A program made the translations under genes and the position numbers. From an uncultured Lachnospiraceae bacterium (GTDB taxonomy: Bacteria; Bacillota; Clostridia; Lachnospirales; Lachnospiraceae), in assembly GCA_947053345.1 (NCBI GenBank), contig CAMRSM010000011.1, forward strand, positions 1 to 64,000: a DNA stretch of 64,000 bases. The letters run 5' to 3'. This document shows, piece after piece, positions 43,566-51,855 of the stretch (position 1 is its first letter; each line of letters starts with the position of its first letter). The notes under the pieces were generated by a model. The model made no database searches, was not told the origin of the DNA, and was given only the letters and a program-made list of their open reading frames with translations.

Positions 43566-44077
43566 ATCTCCACCTCCAAATCCCGATTTTGTTGTTGCGT
43601 TCAGTTTAGCACATTTATAGAACATCTACAAGATTCCGTGTATGAAAAATCAAAAAGAGTGAATTCATCACTTGACAATGTGGCAAAAAGATGTTCGATT
43701 TTTGCAAACTGTTTTTTTGTTAGTTCCATAGGTTTATTTTACCATACAGTCTTTCTGTTGTAAAGATTAATGTGAACAGGCTCTAATACGATTTTTTGTC
43801 AAGGATGTAAAAATTTCCCTGCATATGAATTGCCGTTTCTAATTCACGGATGAAAAGCCGTTAATGATATCCCGTGCATCCGTTTCCTGATTGATCGTAC
43901 TTGTATGATATTTGATAGAAGCAAAAACAACAACTTTCCTTATTTTAATATCATGGTTCAATACAATTGTGAGTAAAGTAAAATCGGGGAAAATAAGCAA
44001 GGAGAAAATCTGGTGTATGTAGATAGCCCTTATTGTATAAACATGGTACAATCTTAGAAGAAATGGGGGAAATCAAT
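43566..44077. other. AT-rich stretch with a chimeric fragment
   Basis: Nothing intact is seen. The minus-strand frame at 43839-44051 is a chimera. Its last 18 codons copy the end of the gene at 41359, and the rest has no match in the window. Upstream of the direct repeat lies about 200 bp of AT-rich sequence. Confidence 0.6.
43783..43898. repeat. Direct repeat B (116 bp)
   Basis: This copy of 41302-41418 differs by one deletion and a few substitutions. It starts in the middle of the operator, so the -10 box is absent and the duplicated promoter is broken. Confidence 0.92.
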
Positions 44078-44299
44078 ATGGAAAAATAGGTTTATATCGC
44101 AGAGGAAGAACGTGTAAAATTCCAAAAAGTGGTTGATGCGTTTATGGAACTGTATGAGAGGGAGAATATCCTGGTGATTGATGCTGGCAGATATGGTTTT
44201 GTTGGGCTGAAATATTACAAGCCGTCACATGGCTTTGAATATACAAATTTTAATGCTCCGCCGAAAGTTAAAGACTTGTTAAGAATTTCTATGCTATGA
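44078..44299 (+). pseudogene. Small gene with an in-frame amber stop
   Basis: The frame begins ATG GAA AAA TAG and then stays open for 69 codons (VYIAEEERVKFQKVVDAFME, later VIDAGRYGFVGLKYYKP). The composition is protein-like. I do not recognise the family. The stop at codon 4 and lack of a later start with a ribosome binding site suggest a broken gene. Confidence 0.5.
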
Positions 44300-44344
44300 T
44301 TCAGAACATGAAGAAAATAAAACGCAAGAAGAGAGGTATACACT

Positions 44345-46696
44345 ATGTTCTGGAGGATATTGAAAAAAGATCTGAAACGCAAAAAGACCATGAACATCAT
44401 TCTGCTGCTGTTCGTCATCTTGTGCTCCATGTTTGCAGCGGCAGCGGTGAACAACATTATAGCTGTGACAGGCGGTATCGAGCATTATTTCGATGCGGCG
44501 GATGTCCCCGATGTCAACGTGCAGATGGTCAACAGCGGGGAAGACGATCTCTGGGAAAAGGTCGGGGAGCTTGCCGGTGTCAGGGAGATAAGGACCGAGC
44601 GTTGGCTGGTGGTATCCAGCTCAAAGTATTTCAGGCATAACGGAAAGAAACTTGATAATTTCGCGAATGTTGCCTATTTGCTTTCCGATCGTGAAATGGC
44701 TGTCAACTATTTCGATGAGAACAATCATATTATTGAAAGTGTGGACAGGGGCTGCTTTTATGCCAGTGCCTCTTTTTTACAGGACATTGATATAAAAGAG
44801 GGCGACGAGGTGGAACTTGATGTGGGTGAGAGTCATCTCACGCTTAAATTTATGGGGCGGTTCAAAGGTGCGCTGTTTCATTCGGGAAACTCGTATCCCC
44901 CATATCTTATTGTGAACTCTGCTGACTATGACTATCTTGACAAGGACGAAGCCACCCACAGCATGAATTGCGGGCAGCTTTGTGTAAATACATCGGACGT
45001 TGATGAAATAAAGGAACTTGTAAAGAACTATAGCGGTGTGCTTGTCAATACACGGGAAGAATGCAAGAGTATTTATCTCTATGATATGTTTTCGGCTTAT
45101 ATCTTAATGTTAATCAGCATCGTGCTGATGTTCACGGCCTTTGTGGTACTGCGTTTCACGATAGGCTTTACGATCAGTGAGGAATTTTGTGAGATCGGTG
45201 TGATGAAGGCAGTCGGTATCGACAACGGCAGTATAAGAAGCCTGTATATCGTCAAGTATCTTGTAATTACTGTGGTCGGTACGCTGATAGGATATTTTTG
45301 CTCTGTCCCTCTCGGGGATATGATGATGAAAACGGTATCGGAAAATATGGTTCTCGGCAGCGGGAGCGGCACTCTTGTGGGGCTTTTAAGCTCTGGATTG
45401 GTAGCTGTCATTATCCTGCTGTTCTGCTATGGCTGCACACGCAGAGTAAATAAACTTTCGCCGATCGACGCGGTAAGAAACGGCCAGACGGGCGAGCGCT
45501 TCCGAAAAAAAAGCCTTTTGCACTTAGGACGTGTGAAGCTGCCACAGGCTGTATTTTTCCCGGTCAATGATGTGATCAGTTCGCCCAAGCAGTTTTCTAT
45601 CGTGATAGTAGTGTTCACGTTCTGCATACTGCTGATGACAATTATGTCAAATTTTGCACTGACATTCAAAAGTGAAAAGCTGCTGCGCTTCTTTGATGTA
45701 GCCTCAAGTGAAGCGCATATCATGGATAGCGAAATATTTGGAGCAGTCTTAGAAGATCAGAGTACGCACAAGCAGATCATCGCAGACACTGAAAAGCTCC
45801 TTGCCGATAACGGAATGCCCGGTAAATGCACAATGATAGTGGGCGGGCAGTTTGAAGTATCACATAAAGACAAAACAGCAAAGCTTACGTTCGGTGTTAT
45901 AAAAGGCGAAACAAATGACACGCTCTATGTGGACAAGGGCAGCGCTCCACAGAAGACGGACGAGATTGCTGTAACGGCAGGCACCCTCGATGACTTAGGC
46001 GCAGAGATCGGCGACAGGGTAACGGCAGTAATTAACGATAAAGAGTACGGGTTTATCATCACAGGAACATGTTCCTCGTTCGTCACACAGGCTTTTCTGT
46101 ATAAGGATTTTGACCTCGGACATCTGCAGGCAAGCAATGTGAGGGGGTTACAGATACACTTTGACGGCAGTCCAGACAAGGAGCAGATCAATCAAAACAT
46201 TGAAAAGCTTAAAAACCTGCTTAAAACCGACAAGGTGTATTCGACCCCGGACTTCGTCAATAATCTTACAGGAATGTCCGATACGCTGAATGCGATCAAA
46301 CAGATGATGATGGTTATTACTGCGGCTGTAACAGCATTGATTGTTATACTTATGGAGCGCTTGTTTATCTCAAAGGAAAAGAGCGAGATTGCACTGATGA
46401 AAGCGGTGGGGGTTCCTGACGGCAGCATTGTTGCACAGCATACACTGCGGTTTGTAATTGTTTCGGTTATTGCGTGCATTGTTTCTTCGGCGGTGCTTAT
46501 GCCGATTAGCAACGCGATGATGAATTGGGCAGGCAACATGGTCGGCGATGTATCAGACTTGAAATGCGATTTTGACCCACTGGAAATATTTGTGATCTGC
46601 CCGGCAATTCTCATCGGTGTGACTGTTATCGGCTCATTCCTGACAGCACTTTACACAAAAACAATCAAGGCTTCCGATACGGCAAGCATAGAGTAG
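44345..46696 (+). CDS. FtsX-type ABC transporter permease
   Basis: This 783-residue membrane protein has the MacB/FtsX layout. It has one N-terminal membrane segment, a large extracytoplasmic domain, three further segments near residues 245-380, a second extracytoplasmic domain, and three C-terminal segments. GVMKAVGIDNGSIRSLYIVKYL and the parallel IALMKAVGVPDGSIVAQHTL mark the two FtsX halves. With the ATPase, response regulator and kinase downstream it forms a complete unit of the type that exports or senses antimicrobial peptides. Substrate unknown. Confidence 0.92.
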   Translation: MFWRILKKDLKRKKTMNIILLLFVILCSMFAAAAVNNIIAVTGGIEHYFDAADVPDVNVQMVNSGEDDLWEKVGELAGVREIRTERWLVVSSSKYFRHNGKKLDNFANVAYLLSDREMAVNYFDENNHIIESVDRGCFYASASFLQDIDIKEGDEVELDVGESHLTLKFMGRFKGALFHSGNSYPPYLIVNSADYDYLDKDEATHSMNCGQLCVNTSDVDEIKELVKNYSGVLVNTREECKSIYLYDMFSAYILMLISIVLMFTAFVVLRFTIGFTISEEFCEIGVMKAVGIDNGSIRSLYIVKYLVITVVGTLIGYFCSVPLGDMMMKTVSENMVLGSGSGTLVGLLSSGLVAVIILLFCYGCTRRVNKLSPIDAVRNGQTGERFRKKSLLHLGRVKLPQAVFFPVNDVISSPKQFSIVIVVFTFCILLMTIMSNFALTFKSEKLLRFFDVASSEAHIMDSEIFGAVLEDQSTHKQIIADTEKLLADNGMPGKCTMIVGGQFEVSHKDKTAKLTFGVIKGETNDTLYVDKGSAPQKTDEIAVTAGTLDDLGAEIGDRVTAVINDKEYGFIITGTCSSFVTQAFLYKDFDLGHLQASNVRGLQIHFDGSPDKEQINQNIEKLKNLLKTDKVYSTPDFVNNLTGMSDTLNAIKQMMMVITAAVTALIVILMERLFISKEKSEIALMKAVGVPDGSIVAQHTLRFVIVSVIACIVSSAVLMPISNAMMNWAGNMVGDVSDLKCDFDPLEIFVICPAILIGVTVIGSFLTALYTKTIKASDTASIE

Positions 46697-46717
46697 AATA
46701 ATTAGGAGGACAACATA

Positions 46718-47491
46718 ATGAATCATACGGTTTTACAGACAAAGGGACTTTGCAAGACATATATTGTGAACAAACATCAGAACAATGTGTTGAAAAATGT
46801 CGATCTGACGATTGGCGAGGGCGAAATGGTAGCGGTCATGGGACCCTCCGGCTCAGGAAAAAGCACGCTGCTCTACTGCGTTTCGGGAATGGACAAAGTG
46901 ACCGCAGGTGAGGTATTCTATAACGGCAGGGAAACGGCAAAGCTCGGTGATAAGGAGCTTGCAAGGCTCAGACTTGACGAAATGGGTTTTATTTTTCAGC
47001 AGATGTACATGATGAAAAATCTTTCGCTACTTGATAATATCATTTTTCCTGCGGTAAAGTCGAAAAAGAACAGGGAGAGCCGCAGACAGACCGAGGAGCG
47101 CGGCAGAGCGCTTATGCACAGGCTTGGCATTGACAATGTGTGCGGCAATGATATTAACGAGGTGTCAGGCGGACAGCTTCAGAGGGCTTGTATCTGCCGC
47201 AGTATGATAAACAATCCCAAGATGATTTTTGCCGATGAGCCGACAGGCGCATTAAACCGTGCAAGCTCGGATGAGGTCATGAACGAGCTGCTCTCCCTCA
47301 ACCGTGACGGTACGACGATTATGTGCGTGACCCACGATTCAAGGGTTGCCGCCAAGTGTAGCAGGGTACTTTACATTGTGGACGGCGGTATCGTTGGTGA
47401 AAAAGAAATGGGGCATTTTGGCGGCGGTGACAAGGAGTTTCGTGACCGTGAAAGAGAACTGAATAACTGGCTTATGGAACAGGGCTGGTAA
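46718..47491 (+). CDS. ABC transporter ATPase (LolD/MacB type)
   Basis: This 257-residue ATPase has Walker A GPSGSGKST, signature VSGGQLQR, Walker B MIFADEP and the H-loop VTHD. These features are typical of ATPases paired with FtsX-type permeases. An AGGAGG site lies 22 bases behind the permease stop. A short charged C-terminal extension follows the core. Confidence 0.95.
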   Translation: MNHTVLQTKGLCKTYIVNKHQNNVLKNVDLTIGEGEMVAVMGPSGSGKSTLLYCVSGMDKVTAGEVFYNGRETAKLGDKELARLRLDEMGFIFQQMYMMKNLSLLDNIIFPAVKSKKNRESRRQTEERGRALMHRLGIDNVCGNDINEVSGGQLQRACICRSMINNPKMIFADEPTGALNRASSDEVMNELLSLNRDGTTIMCVTHDSRVAAKCSRVLYIVDGGIVGEKEMGHFGGGDKEFRDRERELNNWLMEQGW

Positions 47492-47542
47492 TACTTGCAG
47501 AATCTTAGCTGATATGGTACAAGATTTGTAGGAGGTGATCTT

Positions 47543-48205
47543 ATGACGGATATTCTGATAGTAGAAGACGATAAAGAACTGGCCGGTTTGCTGACTGACT
47601 TCCTGCGTGATGAGGGCTATATTACATCAAGCGTGGACAGTGGGGAGCGTGCCGTGCAGTTCTTTGAACGATATGGTGCAAGGCTTGTGGTGCTTGACAT
47701 CAATCTCCCCGATGTGAACGGCTTTGCAGTCTGCTCCAAACTTAGGGAAAATGCGGATACTCCTATACTGATTGTAAGTTCAAGGACGGGCAAGGAGGAT
47801 AAGCTGAACGGCTTTGACCTCGGTGCTGACGACTATATTGAAAAGCCTTATGACATTGATATTCTTATTGCTAAGATCAAGGGGATATTCAAACGGCGGT
47901 ATCAGCGCGATATATTGTCGGCGGACGGTGTGACACTCAATCTTGTGGATAAAACAGCACTCATCGATGAAAAGCCCGTGGAGCTGCCTGCAAAGGAATT
48001 TGAACTGTTAGCGCTTCTGATCGAAAATCAGGGTAAAACTCTGAAAAAAGAGTACCTGTTTGGCACTGTCTGGGGCAGTGACAGTAATTCGGAGCTGCAA
48101 ACACTCCATGTGCATATCAACCGCCTTCGCCAGAAACTCGGTGATGATCCTAAGAATGCAAAGCGTTTGCTTACTGTCTGGGGTGTGGGGTATAAGTTTG
48201 TATGA
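47543..48205 (+). CDS. OmpR-family response regulator
   Basis: This 220-residue regulator has a receiver domain with the phospho-acceptor Asp52 (VVLDINLPDVNG) and the KPYD lysine, followed by a winged-helix DNA-binding domain (ELLALLIENQGKTLKKEYL, RLLTVWGVGYKFV). It probably controls the ABC genes upstream. An AGGAGG site precedes the ATG. Its stop overlaps the kinase start (ATGA). Confidence 0.95.
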   Translation: MTDILIVEDDKELAGLLTDFLRDEGYITSSVDSGERAVQFFERYGARLVVLDINLPDVNGFAVCSKLRENADTPILIVSSRTGKEDKLNGFDLGADDYIEKPYDIDILIAKIKGIFKRRYQRDILSADGVTLNLVDKTALIDEKPVELPAKEFELLALLIENQGKTLKKEYLFGTVWGSDSNSELQTLHVHINRLRQKLGDDPKNAKRLLTVWGVGYKFV

Positions 48206-49419
48206 GGGCTTTTCGAAGGCTGTGTATTGCAGTGATAACGGTATTTCTTTTGCTGATGGCGGTACTGAATCTATTTCTTGTGGGAGTGAAAGACAGAAAT
48301 GAAGGCATTTATCGTGTTGAAGCCAAGCGGCTTGCAGATGAGATAGCGGAAACGGGCAGTTATGAACTTGAAAAGTATCCCCATATTACGGGCGTGTTCA
48401 CGGGTGATGATGGCAAACTATACATCTCAGATGAGCATTATCTGATTATAGAAGCAGGTGGTATGCTGTATCGTGTGGAGTATACTGCCGGAAACGGACA
48501 GCACAGCATTGCGGCAGTAAACGGTGTATTGGGTGCGCTGTTCCTGCTGATAGTTGGTCTTTTGTATTATATCCGGGGGCATATCATCGTGCCATTCGGC
48601 AGGTTGAACAATGTTCCACAGGAGCTTGCAAGGGGCAATCTTGCCGTTGCGATACCGGAGGAAAAAAGCCGTTTCTTCGGAAAATTCACATGGGGTGTGA
48701 GTCTCCTGCGTGAAAGTATCGAGGACAGCCGCAAAAAAGAAATCGCGATGCAGAGGGACAAAAAGCTTTTGCTGCTCTCCCTTTCCCACGACATCAAAAC
48801 GCCTTTGTCGGCGATCAAGCTTGGTGCAAGGGCACTTGCCAGGGGATTATACAAGGACGAGGGAAAGCGGCGTGCTGCCGCTGAGAGCATCAGTACCCGT
48901 GCAGATGAGATCGAGCGTTTTGTCAGCGAGATCACAAAGGCGGCAAGCGAGGACTTTATGAACTTTGAAGTCACACAGGGGGAGGCTTTCTTAAGTGTTA
49001 TCATCACAAGGATCGATGCGAGATATGCTCCCCAGCTTGCCATGTCGAAAACGGAGTTTGTGATTCAGAAATATGATGACTGCATTCTTTCCTGCGACCC
49101 GGACCGTCTTGCAGAGTGCCTTCAAAATCTGATCGAAAATGCGATCAAATACGGTGACGGCAGACGAATTGAAATTAGCTTTGATAAAATGGACGGCTGT
49201 GAGCTGATCACAGTATCAAATACAGGCTGTACTCTTGAAGTGAAAGAACTTCCACAGATATTCGAGAGCTTTCATCGTGGAAATAATGCGGACAGGGTGC
49301 AGGGCAACGGGCTTGGACTTTTCATATGCAAAAGGCTGATGGGACTTATGAATGGAGAGGTATATGCTGATATTCGTGATAAATGCTTTTACGTAACGCT
49401 TGTTGTGAAAATGGCGTAA
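48202..49419 (+). CDS. Sensor histidine kinase
   Basis: This 405-residue membrane kinase has two membrane segments (about 8-28 and 104-124) around a short 75-residue sensor loop. A HAMP-like linker, the phosphorylated His196 in LSHDIKTPL, an N-box LIENAIKYG and a G-box NGLGLFICKRLMG follow. The small loop suggests it detects membrane events or the adjacent transporter instead of a soluble ligand. It is coupled to the response regulator by a four-base overlap. Confidence 0.95.
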   Translation: MRAFRRLCIAVITVFLLLMAVLNLFLVGVKDRNEGIYRVEAKRLADEIAETGSYELEKYPHITGVFTGDDGKLYISDEHYLIIEAGGMLYRVEYTAGNGQHSIAAVNGVLGALFLLIVGLLYYIRGHIIVPFGRLNNVPQELARGNLAVAIPEEKSRFFGKFTWGVSLLRESIEDSRKKEIAMQRDKKLLLLSLSHDIKTPLSAIKLGARALARGLYKDEGKRRAAAESISTRADEIERFVSEITKAASEDFMNFEVTQGEAFLSVIITRIDARYAPQLAMSKTEFVIQKYDDCILSCDPDRLAECLQNLIENAIKYGDGRRIEISFDKMDGCELITVSNTGCTLEVKELPQIFESFHRGNNADRVQGNGLGLFICKRLMGLMNGEVYADIRDKCFYVTLVVKMA

Positions 49420-49461
49420 AGTGACAGCTGTTTGCCTGGGGGCGGAAATTGTGCCCCATTG

Positions 49462-49545
49462 TTAGATATAATAACTTTCAATGGAAATGCTGCCCTTTTT
49501 GTCTGCCGATTGTCCCGCATAGATCGCGTCTATCCGATTATTCAT
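49462..49545 (-). pseudogene. N-terminal fragment of a serine recombinase
   Basis: A 27-codon frame reads MNNRIDAIYAGQSADKKGSI and then stops. This matches the start of TndX-like large serine recombinases (MNRIDAIYARQS...). The catalytic arginine and serine positions are partly altered, and the rest of the protein is missing. It marks the edge of a decayed mobile element on the right of the ABC/two-component genes. Confidence 0.65.
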
Positions 49546-50058
49546 TCGCAGCTCTTTTTCTAAAAAAGAAACGGAGCTGCTGACAGTTCTGTTATACCGC
49601 GTATTTATCATACTTCAAGAGGTTTGATTTTCGTACTTGCAGGGTACGGTTTTCAGCCCTCCGGCGTACCGCAGCCGGATTTGCATAACCTTTTTTAATG
49701 TTCTGTTTCATTATAATTCTTTCTTAAAGCCAGAGTTTAAGCTGTTTTCAAATATTTACGGAAAAATCCCGGTGCCCAAATATCCTTCCATGCATTTCAT
49801 TAAAACTGCTACCCGGAACATAGGATTTACCGCTGATATATGCATAATGCATCCGCAAAATTATCTCACCAAAGCAATTGCAAATGAAATACCAGAATGC
49901 TATAATATATAAGTAGAAGACCTGAAACGAAAAAGATGATGGAAAGCCTGCATCGCCGCAAAAGGGCGGCACAGTGTGTACGGCAGGGAAAACCGCTATA
50001 AAACGAAGTTAAGAGGCAAGATTGGAACATAAAAAAACAACATAAATCAGGAGGTCTT
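49546..50058 (+). promoter_or_regulatory. Intergenic region with promoter of the SWIM-MoxR-VWA cluster
   Basis: No gene is seen. A hairpin (GCAGCTC/GGAGCTGC) lies at 49548-49584. A good promoter, TTGCAA (49878-49883), 17 bases and TATAAT (49901-49906), gives a leader of about 145 bases that contains a CGCCGC/GGCGGC hairpin. Confidence 0.65.
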
Positions 50059-51528
50059 ATGCAAAACGTAACCGAGCAACAGATCCTAGCGATGGCACCG
50101 AATGCGGCGGCGGCATCGAACGGTAAGAAAATCTCCGCAAAGGGCGGCTTTGTCCGCCTTGAATGTTCCGCCGACGATACTTTTTATCTCGGTGAATGTA
50201 CCGGCAGCGGGAAGAACAATTACATAACCAGTGTCGATTTTATCGAGCCGGATAATCCGGTGTGCCGCTGCTCCTGCCCAAGCCGCCAGTTTCCGTGCAA
50301 GCACGGGCTCGCGCTCCTGTATGAGATCGCGGCGAAAAAGGCTTTCGGCACCTGCGAGATCCCGGAGGACATCGTGAAAAAGCGCGCGAAAAAGGCGGGC
50401 AAAAAAGAGGAGGCGGAAGGGGAGGAAAAAGCCCCTCTGACCGAGGAGGAAGCCGCAAAGAAAAAGGCTGCGGCGGAAAAATCCGCGAAATCCGCAAAGG
50501 CGGCGCGGGCGAAGAAGCTTAAAAAGCAGCTGGAAGGTCTGGAACTTGCGGAAAAGCTTGTTCGCGACCTGATGAAAGTGGGGCTTGGCACGATGGGCGG
50601 CGCAGCCCTAAAAACTTACGAGCAGCTCTCCAAGCAGCTCGGCGATTATTACCTGCCGGGACCGCAGCGGCTTTTAAACGGGCTCATCATTGAGATTGCC
50701 GCATTCCAGAAGGACCAGAATGAGGCACATTACGACAGCGCGATTTCCGTGCTGGAAAAATTCTGGACCTTGGTGAAGAAATCAAAGCAGTATCTGTCGG
50801 ATAAATTAGAAAAGGGCGAGGAAGCCCCGGATGACAACGAGTTATACGAGGAGCTCGGCGGCATCTGGAAGCTGACGGAGCTCGAGGCGCTCGGGAAAAC
50901 GCTGCCGGACGTGGATCTGATGCAGCTTTCCTTCTGGTGCGTTTATGATGAGGCAAGGAAAGAATATATTGATGCCGGTGCCTGGGCCGATCTTGCGGAC
51001 GGCACGGTTTATATGACTTATAATTACCGCCCGCTCAAGGCACTTAAATACGTAAAAGAAGAGGATTCTGTTTTCGGCGTGGCGCATGTTTCGGCGGCGT
51101 GCTATCCGGGGCAGGGCAATCTGCGCGTGCGCTGGAACGGAGCCGGGTTCCGGGATGTTTCGCCGGAGGATGTAAAAAAATTGCGCGGCATGGCGGCGAC
51201 AAATCTCGCCGCGGAAACAAAGAGCGTGAAAAATACATTGAAAAATGCGATCGCCGACCCGTTTTTCATCCGCCTTGTCGCGTTTTCGGAGATCGGGAAG
51301 ACCGGTGAGTGCTATGTATTGAAAAATTCCGCGGGGGAGACGGTCGCGCTCGGTGACGCGCCGGGGATCGAGCCGTCGCTTGACCGTATTACCCTTCTGC
51401 CGGATGAGAGCCTGTTGAAGGATCAGGTGCTTTTGGGCGCGTTTTATTACGACGGTGCACAGCGCAGGTTAAAATTGCAGCCGCTCAGTATCTTGACGGA
51501 AAATGAAGTGGTGCGGCTGCTGTATTGA
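50059..51528 (+). CDS. SWIM zinc-finger protein (YehQ-like)
   Basis: This 489-residue protein has a SWIM finger at residues 71-82 (CSC...CKH, the CxC-x6-CxH pattern) followed by a Lys/Ala/Glu-rich helix (about 105-160) and a long domain of unknown function. SWIM fingers bind DNA or proteins. The gene heads the cluster and has its own promoter and an AGGAGG site. In E. coli a SWIM protein (YehQ) is encoded with MoxR-type YehL, DUF5682 protein YehM and VWA protein YehP. The present neighbours match, so a common complex is likely. Confidence 0.88.
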   Translation: MQNVTEQQILAMAPNAAAASNGKKISAKGGFVRLECSADDTFYLGECTGSGKNNYITSVDFIEPDNPVCRCSCPSRQFPCKHGLALLYEIAAKKAFGTCEIPEDIVKKRAKKAGKKEEAEGEEKAPLTEEEAAKKKAAAEKSAKSAKAARAKKLKKQLEGLELAEKLVRDLMKVGLGTMGGAALKTYEQLSKQLGDYYLPGPQRLLNGLIIEIAAFQKDQNEAHYDSAISVLEKFWTLVKKSKQYLSDKLEKGEEAPDDNELYEELGGIWKLTELEALGKTLPDVDLMQLSFWCVYDEARKEYIDAGAWADLADGTVYMTYNYRPLKALKYVKEEDSVFGVAHVSAACYPGQGNLRVRWNGAGFRDVSPEDVKKLRGMAATNLAAETKSVKNTLKNAIADPFFIRLVAFSEIGKTGECYVLKNSAGETVALGDAPGIEPSLDRITLLPDESLLKDQVLLGAFYYDGAQRRLKLQPLSILTENEVVRLLY

Positions 51529-51855
51529 TGGCAGGGCTTGGCAGCATCCTGTTTTGGCGGACGGGGATACCGGGTCGTCCGGATGTGGATATGGCATCGG
51601 GTGCATTTTAAGCGTTCCGGCAGAGGGGATGATCTGTTAAGAGCCTGTTTGGCATCTCTTTATGCGCGTCTTTTTCGCAATATTTTGATATGGATTGTGT
51701 TAAAAATTTTTAAAACACGCAAGTATATCCGTGAATTTTTTTCTTTAATTAAAGGATGGAGGCCGAAAATATAAAATTCGGGCCCACGGGGTTTGTGTCT
51801 GCGCGGCACCCACGAACCCGTGATAAAAAAGAGCCGCGCAGAAAAGGGGACAATC
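51529..51855. other. Gap within the SWIM-MoxR-VWA cluster
   Basis: I see no gene here; an open frame at 51538-51774 has no ribosome binding site or recognisable product. The segment 51690-51750 is AT-rich. A hairpin with perfect arms CTGCGCGGC (51799-51807) and GCCGCGCAG (51833-51841) ends just before the ribosome binding site of the next gene and may affect its translation. Confidence 0.5.

Noticed and set aside
43839..44051. 70-codon minus-strand frame as a gene
   Set aside because: Its end is copied from the gene at 41359 by the segmental duplication and the front is unrelated AT-rich sequence, so it is a junction artefact.
49637..49912. 91-codon plus-strand frame before the SWIM gene
   Set aside because: No ribosome binding site, no recognisable family, and the promoter of the next gene overlaps its end.
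51538..51774. 78-codon frame between the SWIM and helical-repeat genes
   Set aside because: The start lacks a ribosome binding site and the sequence is basic and low-complexity.
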